Part shown: positions 55,601 to 64,000 of the stretch, piece after piece
Layout: each line of letters begins with the position of its first letter
How positions within the stretch are numbered: position 1 is the first letter of the stretch
NCBI GenBank assembly: GCA_006247105.1
Contig: CM016929.1
Location: 310,001-374,000, forward strand
DNA: 64,000 nucleotides
Origin: Giardia muris
Taxonomy: Eukaryota > Fornicata > Diplomonadida > Hexamitidae
Reading direction: 5' to 3'
Notes under the pieces: model-generated
The model's input: only the letters and a program-made list of their open reading frames with translations
Databases searched by the model: none
Told to the model about the DNA's origin: nothing
Program-made: the position numbers and the translations under genes

Positions 55601-57217
55601 GTTCAGCTGGATATCAAGATAGCGGTAGAATTGGGACGCGTCGTCATCTGACTTGTTTATCATCTGGAGATGTCTAAGAGTCACCTCCTTGATGGCATAA
55701 ATCTGGTCATCGCTGCGGCTCTTCACGCGAAAAACCTCACCATAACTGCCACCACCTAGACTTTCTCCTTGCTCAAAGAATTGGGAGTAATTCTCGTGAT
55801 CCTTCGAGATGTTAAAGTTCCATGCGAACAAGTCCAGAGGCTTCTGGAATAGTGTGTAGAGCGTCTTGAGGGCGTCTGAACGTGCGTCCCTGTAGTTCTT
55901 GTCCTCGCTGCAGAAGTCTGAAGACGAGTTCTTTTCGCAGGAATGTGAGATTAAGCTATTTTGGGAGCAGATTGGCGCGCCCTGTTGCTCTTGTAACCGC
56001 CTCCGCAGCTCTCTCAGCTTTTGATCCGCCTGAGAGACAAAGCTGTCCTCAGTATCAACATGCTCCATGATCTTTTGGAACGGGGAGAGGTACGTACGAT
56101 GGAACTCGACCAGGCTGATCTTCTCCTCGGCCTTATAGCCCAACCAGGCGGTGAACGGCTTAATGAAGGGGACAATCCGCGCCGTCAGAAGGGCCGACGC
56201 GTAGGGGCGAACATCGCGGTTATAGAGGTTGACGTTCAAGACGAAGGAGTTGACCCCGTCCATCCGGTCGGTCATGCCTTTATAATACGCCGTGGTAACA
56301 AACAGGTACGTCAGGAAGTAAGACATCAGGCGTATATCATCGCCCAGCGAGGCCTGGTTGCTCTCCTGAAGATGCATGCTTTGGCTCAACTTAGTCGGTT
56401 GATAGGGCACTATGGTGTTCGTGGTGCCAGGGGAGAGGCTGACCCTTGCTTGGCTTGGTACCAGGGATCCGGAAGACAAGCCCTCATCCTGAGGGATACC
56501 CTGAGGATCATGTCCTCGCAGGTCTGATAAAGTAGAGATGGATCTACCTCGACCTCGAGCCAGTCCTTGAGACATCACATCAAGGACCATTCGATAGCCC
56601 GGTAAATACAAGCTCCCGGTATCTAGTTGCTCATCTCTCCTCTTCAGTTCGCTCGGGGTAAGAAGCATTGTGCTTGATTGACCATCCAGCGGGTTGGAGT
56701 CGAACAGCTCTAATCGTCTCTCCAAACCCTTTTCTTGCACTTCATTAAGTATGGAAAGGCGTGTGGTCGAATGAAGAAGGACTTTCTCCTTCTCCAGGCC
56801 GGCCTGAGTCAAGAAAGATCTCGAAGTGTAGTCTTTCTCACCATTGTAACAGATGAACTTGTAGAGGTAATCAATCACCTCCGTAACGTTCGCGGAGCCC
56901 TGAACCACTCTAGAGAGCACCATGACGAAATCCTCGGTATCGTTCTTACTAAGGAATTTGGAGGCACTGATGTTTGTGTAAGGCTCACCGACGCGAAGGC
57001 CGGGTATCGCCTTAAGCTGAACCAAGACATAGGAGCCTGCACCGCTAGGCAGGCGCCCGTACCACTCAGGTTTCATAGGGAGGGGCCGTGGGTTGACGGC
57101 GATACTGTAGACGTAGTTAGAGGTATTATCCTCGAGTCTCGAGAGCGTAGGGACGAGAGAGGTCCCTAGTGGCATAGATTTGGCCCCTGCGCCCTCATGT
57201 ACATCATCACGAGGCAT
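52604..57217 (-). CDS. PEK/GCN2-like eIF2-alpha kinase
   Basis: The 1537-residue protein has a poorly conserved N-terminal ~475 residues, then a kinase domain (about 480-935). It has GESLGGGSYGEVFRV (P-loop), YAIKEV (Lys), a C-helix NEVKTL, then CPYIVTYYHCW followed by a ~170-residue Ser-rich insert before LYIQMEFCEKGALSD; such an insert is typical of the PEK family. The catalytic loop is VHYDIKPANI (about 777) and the Mg loop GDFGGS (about 799). After the kinase, ITLPDSVDICDLRPDVLAHL (about 1017) recalls the HisRS-like start of GCN2 (LPYDLRVPFARY). GCN2 phosphorylates eIF2-alpha during amino-acid starvation. No RWD domain is visible. HisRS similarity is weak; another PEK-type or Wee1-like kinase is possible. 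Confidence 0.7.
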   Translation of the reverse strand: MPRDDVHEGAGAKSMPLGTSLVPTLSRLEDNTSNYVYSIAVNPRPLPMKPEWYGRLPSGAGSYVLVQLKAIPGLRVGEPYTNISASKFLSKNDTEDFVMVLSRVVQGSANVTEVIDYLYKFICYNGEKDYTSRSFLTQAGLEKEKVLLHSTTRLSILNEVQEKGLERRLELFDSNPLDGQSSTMLLTPSELKRRDEQLDTGSLYLPGYRMVLDVMSQGLARGRGRSISTLSDLRGHDPQGIPQDEGLSSGSLVPSQARVSLSPGTTNTIVPYQPTKLSQSMHLQESNQASLGDDIRLMSYFLTYLFVTTAYYKGMTDRMDGVNSFVLNVNLYNRDVRPYASALLTARIVPFIKPFTAWLGYKAEEKISLVEFHRTYLSPFQKIMEHVDTEDSFVSQADQKLRELRRRLQEQQGAPICSQNSLISHSCEKNSSSDFCSEDKNYRDARSDALKTLYTLFQKPLDLFAWNFNISKDHENYSQFFEQGESLGGGSYGEVFRVKSRSDDQIYAIKEVTLRHLQMINKSDDDASQFYRYLDIQLNEVKTLSSLSCPYIVTYYHCWIGKKARSTICSLNSSQLPSRVTQKGYRYFFNEVSSSETNDSAIFEMMGETLSGYDFADEVASSNQAMTTQNNDETSSVSCGAILRKCSTTLKLHELETEGEYPEDCIDRPSSQSHMSTMVHSKGDLPDISSQNFSSGHRHRVYPTDAKSQAPQNSLGTDSDNNEDTILYIQMEFCEKGALSDCIHTWDNTPELLDNPAHFCWRITVQLLVAVAYMHNRKIVHYDIKPANILLTDDFTAKLGDFGGSHNFNEGLPPEFSRRVTPLYIAPDMLDWALTGKDIHVSYDECLEQHSKGDIYSLGATLLELWYRPSLPQDLRPLIIQAQVGNLQPCPFDPHGYIPILLHHMMSTDPAKRHTAQHLLMVIRSFSIPAISGVLLNIPGSKHWDVIQHVAYYLRNNVLERDSLHDLTDLLHAVARHVITRDHPRKPLRPKITGLRGKELVSTHVEHLLMLTDVSQITLPDSVDICDLRPDVLAHLVSQNCTYGIMTKLDPYLLPGDDSQHLDSGLSSCSSKDPSERLLERSLERSLIEPHVIERRSQSSSPISPEIRPSASNTETVADESSRRECDTKVVLHPPSPLILLLTSLDHEYIPSTIEETNAGIDVEEYLQDAGAYFARAKDNASSFVVYREIPSYQVIGEGVPLYPLRMHYLSIALGLAEAILMYVFNLSGLSISRTPLTAHLVVRFVYPFKYLPETLPIQFNVRTLLSTVPDLSILEKLESHQSCGILHTAVIIAEGLRGLRWCETYVTLEPVQTYSFGADSIQLDIDIPSAFAMWPIGSQVQVDGIDGGMTLLKGEFVVSNPSTGEMMSHSFEYPEEDPAFTIPGTINRSQDQLRPQKQPQTAYSWKYPYDVFCFSFFASALPQDSLAFSLPMVTPIEQNSDTWINIMTPRKYRDRDASISVFNVTRTLYSSLLTLGLPVVSLHLDGPNPSFLNVHVGVHQLHFLWQGRGYVLDISLTQDWPSILEEYLFSFLPSFV

Positions 57218-57223
57218 CTTCGT

Positions 57224-60200
57224 TTAAAAGGAAGCTCCCCCTGCGATGTTCAGAGCGGCCATCAGCGAGGCGCACTCAGCTTGCAGGGTAGCCAAGGCAT
57301 CTGCATCATGCCCCTGGCGGCCGAGATGCCGCGCGTGTAAAGATAGACCGAGGAGATAATCAAGACCTGGTGCCTTCTCCAATTCTCTCTGGACTAAGAC
57401 TTGTAGAACCTCGGAGAGATACGCATAGGCCGCAGAAGCACCCGACACGGCCAGACTTGAGGCCATCCCATACGAGCTCAAGTACATTGAGGAGGCGTAC
57501 GGGGCCTGTATAAGCTGAGAGGAGGCACAATCCTCTCTTTCCGGAATAAGCTGCGCAAAAGCCGAGTCCCGACCCGCCGCATCGCTAAGAACGATAGACC
57601 CGAGCGCAACGGTATCAATCAGACGAGTCAGAAACACGTCTTGGTCGTCCGGGACACAGGTAGAGGGGTCATTGGGTCTTCTGTCCTCTAACGCCATGCA
57701 GACCTTCACGGCAATCGCGATATAGTCAGAAATAACCGCATAGAGTTGTCCGTCCAGTCTTACCCGCTCTATCGCGACAGAGGCGCCCAAGAGCTCCTTA
57801 ATGCAAGCCAGGACACCACAGAGTACTCGTGGGACGAGCTGGAGGGTGGAAAGTGGAGGGGCTGAGACCGTTGCTTTTTCTACTAGGCCAGAAATACGAT
57901 TCTGATACATGACTACAGTGTCAAGCAATAGCTTCAATGTCTCCGGCTGTACTAGGCTTGCGACGACCGTATCCTGCTTTCCCCGTACAAGAATGGTCAG
58001 GATATCAAAGGCCATGACAAGAAGAGCCGGATCTTCATTTGGAAGCCTCATGTAATCGATCAAGACCATTGGGATTTGTGCGAAGGAGCCTACTAATGCG
58101 CAACTTTCGATAGGGTGGGCTCTTTCGGGCTCCAAAGAGTTCAGTGTGATCTGGGTTGATGTAGACGAAGCAGGTCGACAAGATGAAGAGGTGGAATGTG
58201 GCTGGCTCATCGAGGAAAACACAATGAGAAGTATTTGAAGGGCAACGCCCCGTACTTTCTCACAAGCGCTGGGATCAACCTGTTCGTCAAAGACTTGCAT
58301 TAGGCGTTTCCAAGCCGTGCCCTCAAAGATCTTCAGCTGACCCTCGACGAGTTCTGTGTTCCCCGTAGGTATGGCGATGATGTAGAGGATAAAGGCTGCT
58401 ACTCCAGACCATTGATCAATCAAAAACCCTCTCAGTGTCTGCACCACCTCCTGATGTCCCTTTTGCCGTAGAAGGATATCTAGGACGATGCTAAAGGTCT
58501 GGATGGTAAGCTTGCGACACAAACTCTTAGTGGGGAGGCTATGGGACTCCTCTGGGGCAAGTTCCTGTAAATATCGGAGCAAAGTATGTAGAAGCACGGT
58601 TGTGAAGTCCTCATCCTTAAGCATGAACGTCGACAAATTCTTCAGGATTGAGGAGATCTTGCGGATGCGGATGACATACTGCTGCTCAAGCTTGTCTGGC
58701 AAGCCTATTGGCTCCACCGGCTCCGAACTCATATCCATCAACAGGCACTTGCATATGACAATGGAGACGAGAGTGAGGTTACGACAAGTTGCACGAGTTG
58801 CACAGTCCTGGGTCGCCATGAAGGTCTCCTCTTGTAGAACAAGGCAGATGTAGGTGTATAACGTTTCTACCAACAAGAAGTCCTGAGTCAGTGCCATATC
58901 GTTGATGGTACCCTTGATGAGCAATTGGAAGAACGCGGAGATATCATCTCTCATTACCCCAAGCAACCCAATGCTGTTTGTAACCTGCATTAGTCTATCG
59001 GCAAAGCGTAGGCATGCGGCAATAAAGACTGGATTCCGGCCCTTATCTTCTCTCTCTTCCAATAGCGCTGAACAACGATTCAGGATATATGAGAACGTTT
59101 GACAAACCTGATGTAGTTCCAATAACGCCCCTCTCTTACGCGATGCACGTGCGATGCAGATCGGGAAGTAAAGGCAAAGCTCTGCTAGCTGTAAACCTAA
59201 AGCTCCAATCGCCGGGTCACAGTTAGGAGAAAGAAGATGTTCGTACACACGACGGTCCAGAAGGATTTCGGAGAGCCCTTTGACTGGATAATCATGCGCT
59301 ATGATGGTACAGACGATACAGTGTGATAGCAGTAGTGCTCGCTGCGCCAATGTAAAATCATTGAGTAAAACACTCTCTCGAAGAACCGAAAATGTTCCAA
59401 TGATATAGCTGCGGTCCTCGGCTAGAAACGCATCAGGAATGATGTAATCATCGTCTCCCACTTCCTCCTTGACCAGTTCGGCATCAACAAGGTCCCACAT
59501 CGCCGATACCGAGATTTGGTCCTGAGAAAGCAGAGGTCGAGGGACAAAACAGGAAAGAAGGTCAACACACAAGCGAAGACCGGTCAGGCGAAGAACAGGA
59601 TCGCTTCCACGGCCGTTGACAGTGTTGTAGACGTGCATGATCACTACGCCGAGCTGTGAGGCCGGTAGACTGGTGCGATTGTTCAGAACACTAAGGGATA
59701 AGATCTGCGTTCGAACCGTACGGATCTGCTGGTCAATCGGATGAAGCTCGTGCTCGCCATCCTGGCGTTGCAGGGATAGCAAGTCCTTTGCGCGGAGTGT
59801 CGCCAGAAGCTGAGAAACGGCCTCGTATGCCTCTGTCAGCTCACAGGCGGCTGTTGCACAGGCCATATCGGCCCGATAAAGAAGTCCTTGTAGGTCGGTG
59901 GCCAACATCAACCGTTGCAATAGCATAGGCTGTGGAGTGATGAGTCGTAAAAGACGTCGGACCAGAGAAAAGCAGCTAGGGGTTTTCTGATGCCGTGAAA
60001 CTCGTCGAGCCTCGGATAACTTCGTGAAGAGGGCATAGAAAAGACAATCGAGAGTCATTTCCAAGGCTTCCTGCATCAGATCTTCGGTTGTTCCAGCCAT
60101 GTCTGCTAATAGACTGCATCCTTTTTGCAAGACACCAAAACACATATCAGAGAGGTGTGCGCTTGTCGCAACGCGAAGAGCACGTATTTGTGTCACCTGC

Positions 60201-62227
60201 ATTGTCACTGGGACCACAAGGCTGGGACCGAAGACGTCCAGTCCCTTTCTATCGTAGAACAACGCTAGGAATGCCTCATGCACGGTCGACAGAACCTCAT
60301 GAGCCAATATAACGTCAGCGTCGGACGCGTCCCCAAGCATCTGTAGAGTCAATGAGCGGTCCACGTTCTGTACGTGAGGTAGGGCTTCGGTCTTTCTGGA
60401 TAGGAGATCAAAATATAGGCCACTCAGGTGCAACAATACGGTGGGGCGGTTGGAGGTGTCTCGTATAAATGTTGAGAAGGAGGTGGAGGCTAGGTTGCGA
60501 AGTGACGCCTGTACCCCATCAGAGGACCGTATACGATTGCTGATGTTCTTCGCGACACGGCTAAGACTTATTTCGTCTTGCTCAGATAGGGTGGAGTCCG
60601 GTATGGTGAAGAGCTTCAGAAGGCGTGGCAGCAATGCTATCGCAAGCGGCTCTGAGACTTCGCGAAGAGAAGCGTTCGAGATGATGGTGAGGAAAAGCTT
60701 CAATGGTGACTCTCCGTTCGACAAACCAAATTGTAGGACCTCACAGCCACAGACGAGAAGAAGCTCCGTGATATCTTCAGCGAGATCTCCACAAGCCATT
60801 CCGTTCTCGCACTCTACTAGCCCCTTGATAGCCCTCAGAACCGTTATATCGAGCGACTGGGTGAAGGAGCGTATGAGGCAGCTCATCACAGCCTTCATGG
60901 GATCCTTGATGCTCTCGGAAGCAAGAATCCTTGTACTCAACGCTTCTCGTTGAAACCCGAGGACTAAGATCACAATGGCCCGCATGAAGCGCCTCAAATG
61001 CTCCAGGTGAAACTCGCTGAGTCCTACCCAGTTCATCTGCAGGATGAGACCAAGAATTCGAACTGTATAAAGTGCTGGCCGCGTTACTGTGGAGAATGAT
61101 AGGACTATTGCGTTGGTATGCTCGTCAAGGTCCGAGGTCAATATCGATGTCGTGTTGTGCATAAAGAGAGCATCCATGGGACCCCCATTGAGGATCGTTG
61201 CAGTAGCCACGATGATCCGCGCAACGGCCTGTTCCAGGACCTCTACCAGGCCGCAGAAGAGCTTTTCCGAGTCTGCATCGCTGATACGAAGCGCCAGTTC
61301 CGGTATTGAGAGCGATAGGCCTGTCCGTATGCCAGCCATGACATCGATGGTATCAAAGATGAGAGTGAGGCTGATCTCTATGATATGTGTGTCTTTCCCC
61401 TCTCCAGCGGAGGCCTGATAGACAAGAGGGGCCCGTTGACTAAGGTATGTGATTGTAGTGTCGTCGACGTTGATGGCGGCTAGAACAACGGCAATAAGGC
61501 TTTCAATGAGTGCTATGAACTGGTTCTGCACCCGTGCTGTCGAGAGGGTATGTGACAGGTCAGACAAACCGGTACTCACAAAAGGAACAAGAGGGATAGG
61601 TGAAGGTGCACCAAGCTGAACGCTCAGAATGTTGTACATGCAGTCACAATAGATTTGCACAGCCTTCAGTATGGGGAAGGCAACCTCTTCGCTTGCAAGG
61701 AAGATGGTGTGCGTATCCGCGTCAAGCTCAACGGCTCGCCCAATTATCAACATATTCAAGACTTCCAGGTACAGAACCCCACCATCCTTCTCGTCGCCGT
61801 TCCCAGAGACGGTGAGAAGCTCATATGCAAGGGTCGGGTGTGCCAGAAGGAAGTGATTGATGATCTCAAGCAGACCCGAAACGTCACAACCGGGCTCCGC
61901 CACACGTTCTTCAAGCAGTGTGAGAGAGCGTTTGAAGATGTCCTGTCCGAAAGTACAGGAGACAAGTGCAGTGTTTGCGGAAAGCTCCATGAGGATGTTC
62001 TCTATCAATTCTGGGAGCCTCATATCGGTTTCCAATGTACTAAGAAATGCTCCCACAAGCCGTGGAAGGTCTTGAACTTGATCTTTAAGAGTCGCCTCAT
62101 GATGAGAGGCAATGCCCATGGATGAGTCGAGTCCCGACTTCAGAGTACCATTTCGCAGTTCTCCGACTGAGAGGATGGTCTCAGGACTGACAATGCTGCA
62201 GTGCTCGCTATCCGGCGCGTCAGTCAT
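57224..62227 (-). CDS. 1667-residue predicted alpha-solenoid protein, unknown
   Basis: A single 1667-residue frame is almost wholly helical and rich in Leu, with short helical pairs suggestive of HEAT/ARM repeats (LPELIENILMELSANTALVS, LLEIINHFLLAHPTLAYELL). No signal, membrane span or catalytic motif was recognised. The ATG lies 10 bp after the PWP2 stop, and its own stop is 6 bp before the GCN2-like ATG. Comparable large solenoids act as scaffolds in nucleocytoplasmic transport, checkpoint or ubiquitin complexes, but none can be assigned. The divergent length and Leu content are genuine coding features. Confidence 0.75.
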   Translation of the reverse strand: MTDAPDSEHCSIVSPETILSVGELRNGTLKSGLDSSMGIASHHEATLKDQVQDLPRLVGAFLSTLETDMRLPELIENILMELSANTALVSCTFGQDIFKRSLTLLEERVAEPGCDVSGLLEIINHFLLAHPTLAYELLTVSGNGDEKDGGVLYLEVLNMLIIGRAVELDADTHTIFLASEEVAFPILKAVQIYCDCMYNILSVQLGAPSPIPLVPFVSTGLSDLSHTLSTARVQNQFIALIESLIAVVLAAINVDDTTITYLSQRAPLVYQASAGEGKDTHIIEISLTLIFDTIDVMAGIRTGLSLSIPELALRISDADSEKLFCGLVEVLEQAVARIIVATATILNGGPMDALFMHNTTSILTSDLDEHTNAIVLSFSTVTRPALYTVRILGLILQMNWVGLSEFHLEHLRRFMRAIVILVLGFQREALSTRILASESIKDPMKAVMSCLIRSFTQSLDITVLRAIKGLVECENGMACGDLAEDITELLLVCGCEVLQFGLSNGESPLKLFLTIISNASLREVSEPLAIALLPRLLKLFTIPDSTLSEQDEISLSRVAKNISNRIRSSDGVQASLRNLASTSFSTFIRDTSNRPTVLLHLSGLYFDLLSRKTEALPHVQNVDRSLTLQMLGDASDADVILAHEVLSTVHEAFLALFYDRKGLDVFGPSLVVPVTMQVTQIRALRVATSAHLSDMCFGVLQKGCSLLADMAGTTEDLMQEALEMTLDCLFYALFTKLSEARRVSRHQKTPSCFSLVRRLLRLITPQPMLLQRLMLATDLQGLLYRADMACATAACELTEAYEAVSQLLATLRAKDLLSLQRQDGEHELHPIDQQIRTVRTQILSLSVLNNRTSLPASQLGVVIMHVYNTVNGRGSDPVLRLTGLRLCVDLLSCFVPRPLLSQDQISVSAMWDLVDAELVKEEVGDDDYIIPDAFLAEDRSYIIGTFSVLRESVLLNDFTLAQRALLLSHCIVCTIIAHDYPVKGLSEILLDRRVYEHLLSPNCDPAIGALGLQLAELCLYFPICIARASRKRGALLELHQVCQTFSYILNRCSALLEEREDKGRNPVFIAACLRFADRLMQVTNSIGLLGVMRDDISAFFQLLIKGTINDMALTQDFLLVETLYTYICLVLQEETFMATQDCATRATCRNLTLVSIVICKCLLMDMSSEPVEPIGLPDKLEQQYVIRIRKISSILKNLSTFMLKDEDFTTVLLHTLLRYLQELAPEESHSLPTKSLCRKLTIQTFSIVLDILLRQKGHQEVVQTLRGFLIDQWSGVAAFILYIIAIPTGNTELVEGQLKIFEGTAWKRLMQVFDEQVDPSACEKVRGVALQILLIVFSSMSQPHSTSSSCRPASSTSTQITLNSLEPERAHPIESCALVGSFAQIPMVLIDYMRLPNEDPALLVMAFDILTILVRGKQDTVVASLVQPETLKLLLDTVVMYQNRISGLVEKATVSAPPLSTLQLVPRVLCGVLACIKELLGASVAIERVRLDGQLYAVISDYIAIAVKVCMALEDRRPNDPSTCVPDDQDVFLTRLIDTVALGSIVLSDAAGRDSAFAQLIPEREDCASSQLIQAPYASSMYLSSYGMASSLAVSGASAAYAYLSEVLQVLVQRELEKAPGLDYLLGLSLHARHLGRQGHDADALATLQAECASLMAALNIAGGASF

Positions 62228-62228
62228 A

Positions 62229-62235
62229 ATTTACA
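62229..62235 (-). promoter_or_regulatory. Poly(A)-type motif TGTAAAT between PWP2 stop and next ATG
   Basis: On the minus strand TGTAAAT lies 2 bp after the PWP2 TGA and 1 bp before the next gene's ATG. It is a near match to AGTRAAY, and it is AT-rich enough to serve as an initiator as well. Confidence 0.4.
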
Positions 62236-62237
62236 CG

Positions 62238-64000
62238 TCAGAAATCGTACCGACGTCGACGTCGACGCCTCTCGGTCTCACGTGCCTCCTCTTTCCGTCT
62301 CTCGATCTCTGCTGCACGCTCAAGACGGAATACCTCGTTCCCCTGGACCTGAGCAACCTCCACCTGGCAGTCACGACGATGTGTCGCGGCATACTGCACG
62401 CCAGCAAACGCTGTCGCGGCCTCGTTCAGGCTATCAAGCAGGCTCTTCGTACGCTGGGTCAGACTCTGTGATAAAGCCCGAAGCTCTGCTCTCAAGGCAG
62501 CGTCGGTTAGGAGCTGCTCCTCCAACGTCGGAGCTAAACCTCGGACAAATAAGCGTCCCCAATAGACTCCAGTACTGAGTCCGCGGTCCGTTCTTATGTA
62601 TTCCGTCAGCATGGCTGCCATCTTCCGGTGATATCTCCGATTGAGCTGCCTTAAGACTTGTAGCACGACTCCAGGAGATATCTCCTCTGCTCGATGTAGG
62701 ATCTGGAGGAACAAGGAGAATAGCTCCGTGGCTGAGAGGGTGAGAATAACATGCAAACCACGGACAAGCAGGGCAATGTTTTGGCCCTCAAAGGCCTCGG
62801 TGTTTAGCTTGGCCGTCTGTAAGACGCTACTAATACGAGTCGGATCCTGGTTCCAATCAGAGGGAAGAACAAGACAGCTCGCAAGGATTGAGCCTGCTAT
62901 ATCAAGCGTGGCGTCAAGAGAGAGCTCGACGGTGTCGAGAAACGTGTTGAAACGCGACTCTTCGTTTGAATATTCAAGGGCTCCAACAGTGGTCAGAATG
63001 AGGAACCTTCGGCCATCGGGGGTGACCGCGATGTCCAGAACTCTGGCATCTGCACGCCTTTTAGTTACACTTTCGAGGGCGTCATGGACCCTATGCATCT
63101 TCTGATCCTTGGCATGCATTGCTCGGGAGATGTGACGCATCTCCAAATCCATCTCGTCATCTGAATCGGAGACGTATGCATCCATGACGTCTCCGGTCCT
63201 CCTGTTGACGAGATCATGCTTCCGAATGCCAGCAATACCCTTGTCGATGGTGATCTGATACTGCGCGACGAGAGAGTAAGGAGGATTCTTGTAGAGGTAG
63301 ACGAGGACATACTTCGAGTCCCCGACGCAGAACAGATAGTCTCCAGAAATGGAAATATGCCGTGCCGCCTTCCCATGAGCACTTGCAAGGTAATGACGGA
63401 ACTCACCTTCCTTGAATCCACCAGCCATATCACGCCCGACATTGAACATGCCCATTTGGGTCCCGCTTTCGACGTTCCAGATGGTTATGCGGCTATTGGC
63501 GTTGGAGGTGACCAGAAAGCGTCCATCCTGCGAAAAGGTCGCCCCTAGAACCTCAACCTCTTCTCTGAGCTGCTCACATGGGATGGACGGGGAAAAGGTC
63601 GACCAGACACGGATAGTGCTATCCCAGCTCGTACTGGCAAGCTCCCCAGTCCCAAGGGGGGAGAAGGCGAGCGATGTTATTGGGCCGGAGTGGCCATGTA
63701 GGACTTCAAGGAGGCGCGACGTACGAAGCTGAAAGATAAATATCTCAAAGGACCCGTCGTCGCACCCGGCCGCGATGATGTCTCCGGAAGGATCTGCCGC
63801 CATGGCCGAGAAGGAACGGACCGTTCCGTGAGTGATCTCACTGGCGAGCCCAGTAAGATCGTCCGACCTGACCGTCGTGTTTGGGGAAAGCCGACGAAAA
63901 GTCTTCTTATGAGTCAGGTCGAAGGCGAAGATGAAGCCATCAGCTCCTGCCGTCAGCAACACGCGGGACGTCTTGCTGAAGGTCACCGCCCTCACGGCCG
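62238..64000 (-). CDS. PWP2: PWP2/UTP1, SSU processome WD40 protein (5' part cut by window edge)
   Basis: The visible 586 residues are the middle and C-terminus of PWP2; the N-terminal propeller half lies beyond the right edge, so no start is called. WD blades include SFSAMAADPSGDIIAAGCDD, LLEVLHGHSGPITSLAFSPL and TSWDSTIRVWSTFS, with FSQDGRFLVTSNANSRITIW and VLDIAVTPDGRRFLILTTVG. After the propellers comes the PWP2 helical domain (LPSDWNQDPTRISSVLQTAK) and a basic RRRRRRRYDF end. In yeast PWP2, UTP18 and UTP21 form UTP-B in the small-subunit processome that trims pre-18S rRNA. The UTP18 partner gene lies 58 kb to the left. The alternative UTP21 is less fitting because of the tail. Confidence 0.82.
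   Translation of the reverse strand, partial: AVRAVTFSKTSRVLLTAGADGFIFAFDLTHKKTFRRLSPNTTVRSDDLTGLASEITHGTVRSFSAMAADPSGDIIAAGCDDGSFEIFIFQLRTSRLLEVLHGHSGPITSLAFSPLGTGELASTSWDSTIRVWSTFSPSIPCEQLREEVEVLGATFSQDGRFLVTSNANSRITIWNVESGTQMGMFNVGRDMAGGFKEGEFRHYLASAHGKAARHISISGDYLFCVGDSKYVLVYLYKNPPYSLVAQYQITIDKGIAGIRKHDLVNRRTGDVMDAYVSDSDDEMDLEMRHISRAMHAKDQKMHRVHDALESVTKRRADARVLDIAVTPDGRRFLILTTVGALEYSNEESRFNTFLDTVELSLDATLDIAGSILASCLVLPSDWNQDPTRISSVLQTAKLNTEAFEGQNIALLVRGLHVILTLSATELFSLFLQILHRAEEISPGVVLQVLRQLNRRYHRKMAAMLTEYIRTDRGLSTGVYWGRLFVRGLAPTLEEQLLTDAALRAELRALSQSLTQRTKSLLDSLNEAATAFAGVQYAATHRRDCQVEVAQVQGNEVFRLERAAEIERRKEEARETERRRRRRRYDF

Noticed and set aside
1..64000. tRNA, rRNA, CRISPR arrays, insertion sequences, telomeric repeats
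   Set aside because: Intergenic spaces are short and none shows tRNA A/B boxes with cloverleaf potential, repeated spacers, terminal inverted repeats or tandem telomere-like units by eye.

Overview
This is nuclear DNA of a very compact, apparently intron-poor protist, most likely a diplomonad of the genus Giardia or a close relative. Evidence: (1) two ankyrin-repeat proteins have the TALMxAAxxGHxECVxxLLxxEAG repeat style typical of the Giardia 'Protein 21.1' family; (2) AGTRAAY-like motifs (the Giardia poly(A) signal) lie on or just after many stop codons; (3) ATG codons sit directly behind short A-rich tracts with almost no 5' leader; (4) TAA, TAG and TGA all end conserved genes, so the altered code of hexamitin diplomonads is not used; (5) large coiled-coil proteins coexist with glycogen phosphorylase, a tiny 2[4Fe-4S]-type ferredoxin and a SPY/OGT-type glycosyltransferase. 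Base composition is a little above 50% GC by eye, which would suit Giardia muris better than G. intestinalis, but the species call is an inference.

Layout. 0-9.7 kb: secreted TIM-barrel-like protein, SARAF-type calcium-entry regulator, Nudix hydrolase, UTP18, a two-TM protein, then a tight minus-strand trio (prefoldin-like, RRM-like, SPC24 kinetochore subunit), TFIIH subunit SSL1, a small basic protein and a double B-box protein. 9.8-23.2 kb: ankyrin protein, a HAP2/GCS1-like gamete-fusion candidate, DDX56/Dbp9 helicase, an unrecognised 856-residue protein, three small proteins around a 2-bp divergent start, glycogen phosphorylase and a polytopic membrane protein. 23.2-36 kb: a 2331-residue coiled-coil/low-complexity protein, ribosomal protein uS5 (RPS2), a 1206-residue coiled-coil protein and a DHHC palmitoyltransferase. 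36-40.3 kb: looser region with a sigma-adaptin-like fragment, ferredoxin, a small TM protein, a FAR1/WRKY-GCM1-like zinc-finger protein, a second ankyrin protein and an unknown. 40.3-64 kb: O-GlcNAc/O-fucosyl transferase (SPY/OGT), biotin protein ligase, a possible secreted lipid-binding (BPI-like) protein, several coiled-coil proteins, a GCN2-like kinase, a 1667-residue predicted solenoid, and the C-terminal part of PWP2/UTP1 running off the right edge.

The genes do not form one pathway. Themes are ribosome biogenesis (UTP18, PWP2, DDX56, uS5), cytoskeletal or coiled-coil proteins, and membrane or secretory proteins. The main structural theme is compaction: tandem genes separated by 0-13 bp or overlapping by 1 bp, divergent starts 2-24 bp apart, and convergent genes whose coding ends overlap by 20-47 bp. 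The most notable items are the HAP2-like fusogen candidate, a divergent SPC24, a SARAF homologue, and a SPY/OGT enzyme that appears to lack the usual active-site histidine.

No tRNA, rRNA, CRISPR, insertion sequence or canonical cis-spliced intron was recognised. All homology statements are by eye; no searches were run.
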